Positions 17,424-26,395 of a stretch of 64,000 bases of DNA are shown here, one piece after another. The position numbers were made by a program, and so were the translations under genes. The notes below the pieces were generated by a model. That model was given only the letters and a program-made list of their open reading frames with translations, was not told where the DNA came from and made no database searches. Numbering within the stretch: position 1 is the stretch's first letter; each line of letters starts with the position of its first letter. Origin of the DNA: Caulobacter rhizosphaerae (GTDB lineage Bacteria; Pseudomonadota; Alphaproteobacteria; Caulobacterales; Caulobacteraceae); contig NZ_CP048815.1 of the NCBI RefSeq assembly GCF_010977555.1, positions 930,001-994,000 on the forward strand. Reading direction: 5' to 3'.

Positions 17424-18380
17424 TCAACGCGGCGCGGCGATCTCAATACGAAGAGAAGGATCGGTCTCCACAGCGCTGACGATGGCGTTGTAGCGCTCCA
17501 ATAAGCTCTCGAGCGCCGCGCTTCGAGACGAAACGCTCTGTCCCTGGCGATCCAGAATATCGGCGGCCAGCCACTGCTCGACGTCGAAGACATCGACCCG
17601 CTCGGCGATGCCGGCGTTCTCCGCTAGGCCCACAGCGAGGCTAACGCCACGCCCGCGCGTAATGATGATCGGCCGCTGACCCGCGGCGAGATTGGATTGG
17701 CATTTGCGGATCAGCGCCTCGCCCGGCGCGGTCGACACGTGGATCGCCAAGTCCCCGATGGAAAAGTCGCCAGGCCGCTGCTGGCCCTCGTCCTTGGTCG
17801 AGGCGGAGTTGTGGGCCACGCCTTCGAAGACGCCTTCGAGCCTGGCGCCGACGAGGTGCTGCATGATCGTGCCAACGACCATGGTCCCCTGCATTTCCTT
17901 CTGGCGCGCTTCAGCCTGGGCGAAGAGATGGCTGAAGGTGGTGCGCAAGCCAAGGGTCGGGTCCACTCGCAACACGAACGGCTTGGCCGCGAAAAATTCC
18001 CGCACCCGCTCGATCCAGAACGCTTCCGCCGCATCCAGATCGAGCGCGCCTGTTTCCGCCTGGCCATTCAGGAACGCCACATAGGCGCTCATCTTGCCCA
18101 GCGAACCGCGGCTCGTGCGGCCGCCTTCCTCGGCTAGAACCCGATCAATGCCATGGCGCGCGAGGATTTGCTGGACCTTGCCCTTGCCGAGACCCAGGAC
18201 CTGGCCTTCCTTGTCCGTGCGAAGACGCGCCGGGTCGAGCGGCAGTCCCATGGTACGGGCGTGATCAGTCACAACGAGAGGCAGACACAGCGCCCCTTTG
18301 GAGCGAATGCCGTGCGCGGCGGCGAACTGCGCCAAGGCGCCCTCGAGCCCGACGGACTGTTCCAGCGCCGCCTGGCTCAC
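17424..18380 (-). CDS. DUF4928 protein, putative type II restriction endonuclease
   Basis: It matches the DUF4928 family, which is found beside DNA cytosine methyltransferases and is thought to be the matching endonuclease. Family features visible are HGIRSKGALCLPLVVTDHAR, GKGKVQQILARHGIDRVLAE, GGRTSRGS, and a core with GDFSIGDLAIHVSTAPGEAL followed by KCQSNLAAGQRPIIIT. In that core the D and K could belong to a PD-(D/E)xK site. It starts at GTG 18378-18380, overlapping the methyltransferase stop by four bases (GTGA), so both are made from one mRNA. The recognition sequence cannot be predicted. Confidence 0.78.
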   Translation of the reverse strand: MSQAALEQSVGLEGALAQFAAAHGIRSKGALCLPLVVTDHARTMGLPLDPARLRTDKEGQVLGLGKGKVQQILARHGIDRVLAEEGGRTSRGSLGKMSAYVAFLNGQAETGALDLDAAEAFWIERVREFFAAKPFVLRVDPTLGLRTTFSHLFAQAEARQKEMQGTMVVGTIMQHLVGARLEGVFEGVAHNSASTKDEGQQRPGDFSIGDLAIHVSTAPGEALIRKCQSNLAAGQRPIIITRGRGVSLAVGLAENAGIAERVDVFDVEQWLAADILDRQGQSVSSRSAALESLLERYNAIVSAVETDPSLRIEIAAPR

Positions 18381-19555
18381 TCGGCCGCCATCGATCTGGC
18401 CTGGCGTGCGCCGGCGATCAGCGGCTCGAGCAGACAGGCGGCAAGGTGGCGAACGACGGGCACTGCCACGCCGTCGCCGGCCAGATGATAGGCTTCGTTG
18501 TAGCGATCTGGGAGTTTGTAGCTCTCGGGCAGGCCCATTAGGCGTGCGGCTTCCCGCGGCGACAGCAGGCGCGAGCGCACGCGCTTGCCCTCGACAATCA
18601 GCAGCTTTTGGCGCGAGGAGCCGCCCGCGGGCGTGCGCAAACAGCCCGCCACATCATCAAAGCGCACTTCAGCCCGCACCGAGCGCCCGCCGTCCGCATC
18701 CGGCCGCGTCCGGCGATAGAGCGCGCCGACCATCGGGCGCCCGGCCTTCTTAGCCGCCTCGACCTTGCCGCGGTTCACCGGCGACATGCTGTCGAGCAGT
18801 TTTTGGGTCTCGGCGACAGTGTGCCAGGCGACGCCTTGCGGCTTTTCTTCCAGCAGATCGGCGAAGCGCTTGGCCTCTTCGGCGGGCTTGGCCACGCCCC
18901 ACCAAACCCAGCGCTTGGCCAAACTTGGCTTCAGCCGCGCATGGGCGGTGCGCAGCATCGGCGACGACCAAGTCTCGTGGGCCTTGTCGATCACCAGACC
19001 GTCGGGAATCTCCACGCCCGATCGCACCGCGACGATGAAAACCCGCGGGCGCGACTGCGGCACGAACCAGCGCGCATCCATCACCAGCGCGCCGAAGCGA
19101 TAGTCGCTGTCGGCCAGGGTCTGGGCGATCGCTGCGAAGTCCTGGCCATCGTTCGAGGTCAGAATGCCAAGCACGTTCTCCAGGACGACGATCGGCGGCG
19201 CTCGGCCTTCTTCGATCAAGCCTTTGACCAGCCGCCAGAACGGCCAGAACGTCCCCGAGCGCGTGACGGCGTTGGCACCCTGCTTGCCCAAGCCCTTGTA
19301 GTCGCCAGCTAGCGATAGATCCTGGCAAGGGAAGGAAGCCCAGACAAGATCGGCCACGCCAGGAAGATCGGCGGTGGAGAGCTTGGCGACATCTTCGCAA
19401 ACAAGGTGCTCACCGCCCCAGTTTTCGGCATAGGCTTTGGCTTTCATCGCATCGAAGTCGTTGGCGAACTGGCAGGTCCAACCCTGGCCCAGGCCCGCGC
19501 GGGCCATGCCGCCGCCAGCGAAAAATTCGAAGAAGGTGAAATCCGACACGTTCAA
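18377..19555 (-). CDS. DNA (cytosine-5) methyltransferase
   Basis: The modification enzyme of the restriction pair; it methylates C5 of cytosine using S-adenosylmethionine. The motifs run in order: motif I FEFFAGGGMARAGLG, motif IV SFPCQDLSLAG with the catalytic Cys, motif VI VVLENVLGIL, motif VIII QSRPRVFIVAV, and C-terminal LSPREAARLMGLPESY. The frame is open back to 19747, but conserved sequence begins at NVSDFTFFEFF. The start is therefore TTG 19555 or GTG 19549, avoiding overlap with the divergent DUF3883 gene. The short variable region suggests a monospecific enzyme. The next gene downstream overlaps it. Confidence 0.88.
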   Translation of the reverse strand: MNVSDFTFFEFFAGGGMARAGLGQGWTCQFANDFDAMKAKAYAENWGGEHLVCEDVAKLSTADLPGVADLVWASFPCQDLSLAGDYKGLGKQGANAVTRSGTFWPFWRLVKGLIEEGRAPPIVVLENVLGILTSNDGQDFAAIAQTLADSDYRFGALVMDARWFVPQSRPRVFIVAVRSGVEIPDGLVIDKAHETWSSPMLRTAHARLKPSLAKRWVWWGVAKPAEEAKRFADLLEEKPQGVAWHTVAETQKLLDSMSPVNRGKVEAAKKAGRPMVGALYRRTRPDADGGRSVRAEVRFDDVAGCLRTPAGGSSRQKLLIVEGKRVRSRLLSPREAARLMGLPESYKLPDRYNEAYHLAGDGVAVPVVRHLAACLLEPLIAGARQARSMAAE

Positions 19556-19703
19556 ACCATTCCCGATCCCGAATCTCGGAAGAGCCCTTAGAGTCGGGAC
19601 ATACCATGAACAATGCAAAGTCGCAGCCAAGACCACAGCCATGTCTTGAAGAGTGTGGACGTCGCTTAGATTCCCCGCGAAGTTGAAGCTTGGCTGGAAG
19701 GTG

Positions 19704-20621
19704 ATGCGCATGCCCCTCGTCTTGACGACGAACGAGTTCGTTCCCAACCCCGACCATGCCTGGAACGATGTCGAGGGCGTGCAGTACCACTACCCCAACG
19801 GCTACAAGAACAAGATCCGTCCGGGCGAAGAGTTCGTCTATTACCGCGGGGTGCTGCGCAAACGCGGTCCTCGGGGCCAGGCGGAGTATTTCGGGCGCGG
19901 CCGTATCGGCGAGATCACACCCGATCCCGCCACCGTCGGGCAGTCGCGCCCATCCTGGTTCTGCGCGATCGAGGCTTACGTCCCCTTCAATCCGCCGGTT
20001 CCCGCCAAGCGTGACGGGGTCTTCTACGAGATCATCCCGCAGAACATGTGGCGCAATGGGGTGCGCAGCATCGATCAGGCGACCTTTGATCGCATCCTCG
20101 AGGCCGCCGGGGCGACAACGACGCCGCCGATCGCCGTGCCGATTTCGGCGATCGGTCGGCCCGAGGAAGCAGACGATCTGATCATCCCCAAGGGCAAGGT
20201 GGTGGGCGCCGGCAAGGCTGGCGGCGTTGGCTATCGTCGATCCAAGCGCGCCAAGGAGGTAGGCGACTGGGCCGAGCAGTTGGTAGTCGAGCTTCTCAAG
20301 ACCCAGGGCGGCTGCGCCGACATCGTTCACCGCGCCGCCGTCTTGGAAACGCCCGGCTGGGATATCGACTATCGCGATGAGAACGGCGTCCTGCATCGCA
20401 TTGAGGTCAAGGGCACAGTCGGAGGGGCCTTCAGCGCCATCGATCTCACCGCCAATGAACTTCGCGCCGCCCAGCAGCATGGGTCCGAATACTGGATCTT
20501 CCTGGTTGCCAACTGCCTGACCGATCATCCGCGCATCCAGCGGATCAGCGGCCCCGCCGACAAGCTAACCGCTGGGACCTGGGTCGCCTCGCCAGCGCTT
20601 TATAGCGTCAGCCTGGGCTAG
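19704..20621 (+). CDS. DUF3883-domain protein, putative restriction endonuclease
   Basis: The N-terminal 100 residues (LTTNEFVPNPDHAWNDVEG, IRPGEEFVYYRGVLRKRG, YFGRGRIGEIT) look like a PUA/EVE-like domain, a fold that often binds modified bases. The C-terminal DUF3883 domain (GDWAEQLVVELLKTQGG, ETPGWDIDYRDENG, HRIEVKGTVGG) has the D...ExK residues of the PD-(D/E)xK nuclease fold. This is the architecture of a modification-dependent restriction enzyme. It is divergent from the methyltransferase gene and may belong to the same restriction locus. The start is taken at ATG 19704 (GGAAGG upstream), though ATG 19710 is also possible. The frame extends to 19653 without family support. Confidence 0.72.
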   Translation: MRMPLVLTTNEFVPNPDHAWNDVEGVQYHYPNGYKNKIRPGEEFVYYRGVLRKRGPRGQAEYFGRGRIGEITPDPATVGQSRPSWFCAIEAYVPFNPPVPAKRDGVFYEIIPQNMWRNGVRSIDQATFDRILEAAGATTTPPIAVPISAIGRPEEADDLIIPKGKVVGAGKAGGVGYRRSKRAKEVGDWAEQLVVELLKTQGGCADIVHRAAVLETPGWDIDYRDENGVLHRIEVKGTVGGAFSAIDLTANELRAAQQHGSEYWIFLVANCLTDHPRIQRISGPADKLTAGTWVASPALYSVSLG

Positions 20622-20664
20622 GTTCAGCAGCGCATCGGCGGCACCACGAGAGAGATAGGATCAG

Positions 20665-21288
20665 ATGCCCGATTTTGAGGATTTGCCGTTCAACGCGCGG
20701 CCAGACATGACGCCCTATCTTGTGCACCTGACCAAGCACTCCAAGCCCGATGACGACTACTCCGCTTTCGACAATCTCGTGAGCATCCTGAAGTCGGGCA
20801 GGATCATGCGTAGCACGCCGAAGAAGGGCTTCATCAAGGGAGCCCACGGCGCGAGTTGCTTCATGGACGTGCCATTCGCTTCGATGAAGTACGTCCTGAC
20901 GCCGGACAACACCGACCCACAAAAGCCTAGGTATCAACCCTACGGAATTGCGATCACCAAGAAGTTCGCCTACGGCGCCGGCTGCCGGCCAGTGCTCTAT
21001 CTTTCGAACGAGGAGCTGAAGGCGCTTGCTGTTCCGCCTGGTCAGTTGTGGCGCGTCGTTCGGTTTGAGGTCGACCCGGTCAAGGGCTGGATCAGTTGGC
21101 TGCACGAGCGCGAGTGGCGGTGCAAAGGCGACTTCGAGCTTCCCACCGGCATCCAGGCTGCGTTCGTCAGGACCTCGAAAGAGGCCGAACGGTTGACGAA
21201 GATGGTCGCAAAGGCTCCGGGCGACTTCGCATGCAAGCCGCGATCGGTCATTCCATTCACGGTCCTCTGCCAAGGCCTCCTGACCTAG
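20665..21288 (+). CDS. Conserved hypothetical protein, 207 aa (possible ADP-ribosyltransferase-like fold)
   Basis: Function unknown. TPYLVHLTKHSKPDDDYS, FDNLVSILKSGRIMRSTPKK and WLHEREWRCKGDF recall the pattern H-[LI]-T ... NL..IL..G.[IL] ... E.EWR. That pattern is seen in DUF4433/DarT-like and DUF2971-like proteins, some of which modify nucleic acid with ADP-ribose. The resemblance is by motif only. It follows the DUF3883 gene by 43 bases on the same strand, so the two may be co-expressed as a defence pair. No signal peptide or membrane segment. Start at ATG 20665, preceded by GAGAGATAGGA. Confidence 0.6.
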   Translation: MPDFEDLPFNARPDMTPYLVHLTKHSKPDDDYSAFDNLVSILKSGRIMRSTPKKGFIKGAHGASCFMDVPFASMKYVLTPDNTDPQKPRYQPYGIAITKKFAYGAGCRPVLYLSNEELKALAVPPGQLWRVVRFEVDPVKGWISWLHEREWRCKGDFELPTGIQAAFVRTSKEAERLTKMVAKAPGDFACKPRSVIPFTVLCQGLLT

Positions 21289-21372
21289 CTCGACACGGTT
21301 TAGTCCGCATCCGCGACGGCGTCGGCAATTCGCGCGACGCACATCCTCGAAAGCATTCCGAGAAACTGCATC

Positions 21373-22086
21373 GTGGCCCATTGGAGAAGACCGTTGTCGA
21401 AAAAAAGCGACTGGCTCATCGCGGCCTGCTGCTTGGCCTATATCAGCGCGGTAGTGGCGCCGACCGGCATCTATGCAGGCGTCTGGAAGCTGGCGACGGG
21501 CGAAAAGGCCGCCGATTGGGCGCAGGCGATTGCCGCGTTCGTGGCGCTTCTCGCGGGCGCAGCGGGGCTAGCCTGGCAAGAGCGGCGACGGGACGAGGAG
21601 GCGAAGGCTCGAAAGGTCGACCTAGCCGCGGCGGCGGGCACGACCGCTCGCGGGGCCTTACTCCATGTCATCGAGCGCCTGGCGCCCCTGATCCGCAGCG
21701 ATGCTCCATTCCTCTTTTTGCTCAGGGGTCATCGGACCACGGAAATGGTCGAGGCGCTGCGCAGCATCGACGTTTCCGAGCTGCCCGCCGACGTGGTCGA
21801 GCCGCTAGCCGACGTTCGGGGCGCCGTACGAGCCGTCAACGAGCGCATTACTGACGTGCTCGCGCTCGAAGAGAAAAAGCCAGAGGCCAGGGACCGACGA
21901 CTGCCCAGGCTCGAGAGTAGTGGTCGGGTTTTGGGCGACGCCATCGAGCAGTTCGACCGCCTGCGCGAGGTTCTGGCCAGCCGCTATGGCGTGGAGCTGG
22001 CGCCCATATCGGTCCAGCCCGCGATCCAGCAATTCATCGAGGCGGGCCTAGCCGCCAGCGAAAGCTCTACTGCCGCCTATGATTGA
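21373..22086 (+). CDS. Two-helix membrane protein, 237 aa
   Basis: It has an N-terminal transmembrane segment (WLIAACCLAYISAVVAPTG), a short loop (IYAGVWKLATGEKAADW) and a second one (AQAIAAFVALLAGAAGLAW). A long soluble helical tail rich in E, R and A follows (QERRRDEEAKARKVDLAAA ...). No enzyme motif is visible. A frameshifted relative with the same APTG...GDKAADW signature lies at 35280-35970. The first start is GTG 21373; TTG 21394, just before the first membrane helix, is an alternative. Two-helix proteins with cytoplasmic tails occur as effectors or anchors in defence islands, but the role is unknown. It is convergent with the peptidase-like gene at 22111. Confidence 0.65.
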   Translation: MAHWRRPLSKKSDWLIAACCLAYISAVVAPTGIYAGVWKLATGEKAADWAQAIAAFVALLAGAAGLAWQERRRDEEAKARKVDLAAAAGTTARGALLHVIERLAPLIRSDAPFLFLLRGHRTTEMVEALRSIDVSELPADVVEPLADVRGAVRAVNERITDVLALEEKKPEARDRRLPRLESSGRVLGDAIEQFDRLREVLASRYGVELAPISVQPAIQQFIEAGLAASESSTAAYD

Positions 22087-22110
22087 CCGGCGGCGGGGAA
22101 GTCCACGTAC

Positions 22111-22527
22111 TCAGAACGGAATGATCCCTTCGCGGTAGGCCCGGATGATCGGTTCCCGCTTGACGAATTCCCTTCCCGACTCGACCTCCCAATCTGGGTA
22201 GGACATGTGGAACGGCGAGGCCAAGGCGCCGATGATTGGCTTTCGCCGCCCGAACTGGTGCGCCGTAAGATCATAGAGGAGATCGCCCGCTCGCACCCAG
22301 AAATGGTGTTCATGGCTGCGCTTGGTCCCCTTGATGACCCGGACGTTATCCAGGCCGTATTTCTCCTCGAGCAGGTAGGCGAGGATCAGAGAGACGCTCT
22401 CGCAGCTATTCCGTGGGAATAGGCCGGAGAATGGATACTCGATGATGTCCTCATCGCGGTTGCGCTCGAGGAACGCGAGCAACTGCCTGGCGGATTGGTC
22501 TAGGTCAGACTTGGTCGGCTTGGCCAC
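22111..22527 (-). CDS. Predicted papain-like/transglutaminase-like cysteine peptidase, 138 aa
   Basis: A small protein with a candidate Cys-His-Asp triad: RNSCESVSLILAYLLEEKYG (Cys at the start of a helix), SHEHHFWVRAG (His) and LLYDLTAHQFG (Asp). This order and spacing match papain-like and transglutaminase-like folds. It could be a peptidase or amidase. It is the last gene of the minus-strand cluster that includes the nuclease-helicase gene, and it overlaps the end of the 73-residue ORF by 23 bases, so co-expression is likely. I do not know a named family for it, and catalytic activity is inferred from the residue pattern. Confidence 0.6.
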   Translation of the reverse strand: MAKPTKSDLDQSARQLLAFLERNRDEDIIEYPFSGLFPRNSCESVSLILAYLLEEKYGLDNVRVIKGTKRSHEHHFWVRAGDLLYDLTAHQFGRRKPIIGALASPFHMSYPDWEVESGREFVKREPIIRAYREGIIPF

Positions 22528-22726
22528 GGGTTTCCCCAGATTTGACTGCCCAGTTGCCCACCCAGAGCTCCGGAAAGGGGCAAATGTCCAACGGGTCTTC
22601 GCCGACGAGCTGCACGATGACCGCCTTGCAGGCAGCGATCACGTTGACGGTAGCTGCGAGTCCCGACTTCCTTTCGATCCTAAACCCAACTCGACACCAA
22701 GCCTTACGCCGCAAAGGCGCGATCAC
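22505..22726 (-). CDS. Small ORF between helicase and peptidase-like genes, 73 aa
   Basis: It begins at GTG 22726, leaving three bases after the nuclease-helicase stop, and runs 23 bases into the next gene. The product includes KAWCRVGFRIERKSGLAATV and GEDPLDICPFPELWVGNWAV, with no recognised domain. Tight spacing on both sides and ordinary codon use argue for a real coupled gene. The non-ATG start and lack of homology keep confidence moderate. Confidence 0.45.
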   Translation of the reverse strand: MIAPLRRKAWCRVGFRIERKSGLAATVNVIAACKAVIVQLVGEDPLDICPFPELWVGNWAVKSGETRGQADQV

Positions 22727-22729
22727 GCT

Positions 22730-25700
22730 CTATGTCGAGACTTCGAGATACCGGCAAAAGGCGTTGGCCAATTGCATTTGCCTGGGCGTACGGCAGTCCG
22801 CCTCGAACACGCTGGGAGACGCAACAAGGATCGACAGGCATTTGGCTCGCGACGTAGCAACGTTAAGACGGTTGGGACTGTAGAGAAACTCCATGCCACG
22901 TGGCGCATCCGTATGGCTTGAGGTGGCCATCGAATAAATGGCGATCGCAGCCTCTTGTCCCTGGAACTTGTCGACCGTGCCGATCTTCGCGCCCGGAATT
23001 CGACGTTGGATCTCGTAAACCTGGGCGTTGTATGGCGCGATGATCAGGATGTCCTCAAGGGTCACTGGATGGGTGCCCGTGCGATCTGTCCAGGTGGCAT
23101 GGGCACCGACGAGATCACTGACGATGGTCGCAATGATCTCCGCCTCTTCGAGCGAGGCGCTCTGATTGCCGCTGTGTATGACGGGCACATACCGCAGGCC
23201 TGATCCGCCGAACGCCCCGGCACCGTCTAATACCTGCACCTCCGCGCCCTCGCGCGGATGGAGCTTGCTTTCGTAAAAGAGCTCTGAGGTGTAGGCGCAG
23301 ATGGGCGGAGCAAGCCGCCACGTTTCCTCAAGGAACAGACCTTCTCCTTGGGCGATCGTCTGTTTGCCGTTTAAGAGGTGGTGGAGCGAGGAGCATTCAG
23401 TCCCTTCCGGGTGACTGCCTTGCGTCGGCTGATCAAGCTGCTGGGGATCGCCAATCAGCACCAAGGTCGAGGCCGCCTGCGATACCGCCAAGACATTGGC
23501 CAGCGACATCTGCGCTGCCTCATCAACGAACAATACGTCTACAGTGTCGAAAGCGTCCGGAGCAGCCCAAAGCCAGGCTGTTCCGCCCGCCACGTGGCAC
23601 CCCGATCCCAAGGCGCTGAAGAGATCCGGCGCCTTGGTGACAATCCGAAGGCGGTGAGAATTATCCTCCTTCTCCTTCGGCTTTTGCACACACTGGACGT
23701 TGACCCCGGTCTCGTCAGCGGCCTCTATAACCTTGTCGAGGAGATTGCGGATGACTGCATGGCTGTTGGCGACCACGCCCACCGTCTTTCCCTGTTCCAC
23801 CAGGGCGCAGATCATTCTCGCGGCGGTGTAGGTCTTGCCGGTGCCCGGCGGGCCCTGGATGGGAAGCACACCGGCCGCCAAGAGCGGCGCGACGCGCATT
23901 GCGGCGTCCAGCGTGGTCTCACCATCACCTCGCAGCGGCACGCCCTGCGCCAGGGGCGGGCGTTGCCTCAGAAGAAGCGCGCGCGCGGCACCGTAGGGTC
24001 CATCGCCTAGAAGACCGTGGGCGGCGACATGAGTGGCGAGCCTCACCAGGGACTCCTGCATTGGCTCCGAGCCAACATAGTCGTGGACGAACACCGCTTC
24101 AGCATGCACCCCGGCGGTGTTCTTTGTGGTCTTGATGTCGATCGTCAGGGCTTCCGAAGAGATATCTTCGACCGACCCCATGCTCTCGCCCCCAGCCTGG
24201 CGAAGTTTGTTACCCGGCCTGACGTCGGTGTCTTGAGGCGGGAATCGGTAGCGATGAATGGGGACAGCCGCAGTGCCGCCGACCACGCCCTCGAAGCTCA
24301 ATCCCGCCAGTGCCGACTTTTCGTCCACCAGTTCCTCGGCGCCAAGGTCGCGGAGCCGGAAGAACTCCCACCAGACCGCCTTGTCCTCGCGTCTGTGCCA
24401 ATCGAGCATGTTGGCCAGGAGCCAGCGTCCATGTTGCTCGGGCGTCCGCTCCAATGGATCGGCAGGGACGTCGGCGGACAACGCCTCAACGAGCGGACCG
24501 ATTTTGGCGAGCCAGTCAGCCACCGTCTCGGACGGCGCGCCGTCGCCGGCTTCTGGACGGGTGATCGCGGCGCCTTGAGCGACCTGGTCGGCGCGGAGGC
24601 CTTCGAGCCAATCGCGAAGGTGGCGCGTCGCGACGCAGTCTTCACGATTGTAGGCCTGCACGGTGGCGCAATCAGCCTCATCGACGGCGGCGAGGTCGCT
24701 TAGCTCCAGGCTGGTCTGCAACCGCGTAAGCGCGAGCCTGGCGTCCGGAAGGCTGGTGTCGCGGACAAAGCCGTAGAGCGGCTCAAGCTTCTTCAGGGAG
24801 TAACTTTCGACGCCGGCCCTAACGCTTTGGCGAGCGATGCTCATGAGATCGACGGGCAACAAACCACGAAGGATGCGATCGAGCTCATCTTCCCTTGTGG
24901 CGTATCGGCCCATCAAGCGCTTTAGGGCCCCGGTCTCGTAGCCACCGAAATGGTAGATATGCAGGTCCGGAAACTGAACCCAGCGGGCCATGATGAAGTC
25001 GACAAAGGCCTCGAAAGCCACCTTCTCGTCGGTGCGGTTCAGCGCCCACAGAGGCGTGTAAACCCACTCCCCAGCATCAGTGCGGTGCTCGTAGCCGAGC
25101 AGATACTCAAGCCCATGTTCGCCGACAAACGGGTCAGATTCAAAATCTAGGAAGACGTCGCCCGCTGAAGGCTCAGGCAGGCGCGAAAGCCCCAACCCTG
25201 CTTGGGGCGTGAGCACCTCAAAGACATTTTCACCGCTCTCGCGGGCCTCGACCTGCACGCGGGCCTGTTCGCGAATACGGACGTAGGATTGCGCGGCGCC
25301 TCTTTCCGGCTTCCACGTCAGCGGGATCGGCATGGCGGCCAACTGCGCGGTCGTTTGCACTGTCCTGCTGGCCAACTCCACCATCTGATTTTTCGAGATT
25401 CCAGCCACCAGGCTGAGATGGTCATCTGCGCGGCGCCTCTGATCGCAACTGTCACGCCACCGGCAGATTTCGCAATAAGGGTTGGGGTCGGGATAGGTCT
25501 CACCCTCCGCCTTGGCGATGGCGCCTTCCAGGCTGCGGCGTACAACGCGATAGTAGGCGGCGAAATCCGCCACCCGGTAGGTCTCGGACTCAAAGTCCGT
25601 GTAGGGCGCGACAACGTGCATGAACTCGGGCGGTCGTCCCTGCACGCCCGCAAGGAGGTCCGCGTACAGGCTCAACTGCAGAACCGTGCTGCCCTTAGTT

Positions 25701-26116
25701 TCGCGCGCAAGCTTGGTGTCGAAGATTTCATAGGACCATTCGCCCAAGGCGCTCGGCTCAGACACGCGGCGAAGCACGTCCGCCTTTCCTGACCAGGCCC
25801 CCGTCTGCAGCGCGCCCTGCACCACGACATCGGCACCGCCTTTCAGCGCCGCCTTGGTCTCCTCGACTGCGTTCGCGGTTATGTCGACGCCGGCGATGGT
25901 GACCACCTCCAGCCCCTGCTCGATCAGGTGATCGACATAGCTCGCTTCATGTTGCTTGCCCCGTTCCCAAAGCGCTTCAAGCGCCGGGTCCCAGACCTTC
26001 GGCGGCCCTAAACCACCCTGCGCGACCAGCCGATCAAGGTTGGTCAGATGGCGGCAGTTCAGGTGCCCCACCAGGTCGGTGGCGCTGAGCCCGATCGTGT
26101 GTCCGTCGTATTTCAT
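22730..26116 (-). CDS. TM0106-type RecB-like nuclease fused to SF1 helicase, 1128 aa
   Basis: A three-part DNA- or RNA-processing enzyme. The N-terminal 250 residues are a Cas4/RecB-like nuclease of the TM0106 type (YEIFDTKLARETKGSTVLQL, and the cysteine cluster PYCEICRWRDSCDQRRRADD that could bind an Fe-S cluster). The middle (GDVFLDFESDPF, IYHFGGYETGALKRL, YNREDCVATRHL) is an RNase H-like exonuclease domain with D/E residues in place. The C-terminal 380 residues are a Upf1/DNA2-like helicase: IQGPPGTGKTYTAARMI near residue 750, LFVDEAAQMSLAN, LIGDPQQLDQ, GTVDKFQGQEA and NVATSRAK. The gene lies in a minus-strand row with the 913-residue Ski2-type helicase. A defence or genome-maintenance role is inferred. 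Confidence 0.85.
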   Translation of the reverse strand: MKYDGHTIGLSATDLVGHLNCRHLTNLDRLVAQGGLGPPKVWDPALEALWERGKQHEASYVDHLIEQGLEVVTIAGVDITANAVEETKAALKGGADVVVQGALQTGAWSGKADVLRRVSEPSALGEWSYEIFDTKLARETKGSTVLQLSLYADLLAGVQGRPPEFMHVVAPYTDFESETYRVADFAAYYRVVRRSLEGAIAKAEGETYPDPNPYCEICRWRDSCDQRRRADDHLSLVAGISKNQMVELASRTVQTTAQLAAMPIPLTWKPERGAAQSYVRIREQARVQVEARESGENVFEVLTPQAGLGLSRLPEPSAGDVFLDFESDPFVGEHGLEYLLGYEHRTDAGEWVYTPLWALNRTDEKVAFEAFVDFIMARWVQFPDLHIYHFGGYETGALKRLMGRYATREDELDRILRGLLPVDLMSIARQSVRAGVESYSLKKLEPLYGFVRDTSLPDARLALTRLQTSLELSDLAAVDEADCATVQAYNREDCVATRHLRDWLEGLRADQVAQGAAITRPEAGDGAPSETVADWLAKIGPLVEALSADVPADPLERTPEQHGRWLLANMLDWHRREDKAVWWEFFRLRDLGAEELVDEKSALAGLSFEGVVGGTAAVPIHRYRFPPQDTDVRPGNKLRQAGGESMGSVEDISSEALTIDIKTTKNTAGVHAEAVFVHDYVGSEPMQESLVRLATHVAAHGLLGDGPYGAARALLLRQRPPLAQGVPLRGDGETTLDAAMRVAPLLAAGVLPIQGPPGTGKTYTAARMICALVEQGKTVGVVANSHAVIRNLLDKVIEAADETGVNVQCVQKPKEKEDNSHRLRIVTKAPDLFSALGSGCHVAGGTAWLWAAPDAFDTVDVLFVDEAAQMSLANVLAVSQAASTLVLIGDPQQLDQPTQGSHPEGTECSSLHHLLNGKQTIAQGEGLFLEETWRLAPPICAYTSELFYESKLHPREGAEVQVLDGAGAFGGSGLRYVPVIHSGNQSASLEEAEIIATIVSDLVGAHATWTDRTGTHPVTLEDILIIAPYNAQVYEIQRRIPGAKIGTVDKFQGQEAAIAIYSMATSSHTDAPRGMEFLYSPNRLNVATSRAKCLSILVASPSVFEADCRTPRQMQLANAFCRYLEVST

Positions 26117-26395
26117 GTACCATCAGAAACAGTTGAGCTTGTTAAGGTCAACAACCGGCAGTTTTGAGGAGCTCCGTCGAACCACCCCACTAGATGCCGA
26201 AAGCCTCCATGCAGCACCTGCAATGGGGATCAGGTCGACTTGGCTCAGCACAGATTGCCGTCGCTGCATCAGCTGCTCCGCGTGCGAAGATGCAGGCTCG
26301 TGTCAGACAACATTGATCGGACGCTGTCGAGCTGGGACAAGCTCAACTATGGTGCGACAAGAACCCTTGAATTTCAATCGCGTGGTGACTGGCCG
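26117..26395. other. Intergenic region upstream of the nuclease-helicase gene
   Basis: Likely carries the promoter for the minus-strand gene starting at 26116; TTGACCTTAACAAGC is a candidate -35 area on that strand. No gene is seen. The plus-strand frame from 26240 has no coding character before ATG 26396. Confidence 0.4.

Noticed and set aside
19556-19747. N-terminal extension of the cytosine methyltransferase
   Set aside because: The open frame overlaps the divergent DUF3883 gene and lacks methyltransferase motifs; conserved sequence starts at about 19549-19555.
22442-22921. 159-residue plus-strand ORF across the helicase 3' end
   Set aside because: It is antisense to three minus-strand genes and has no family character.
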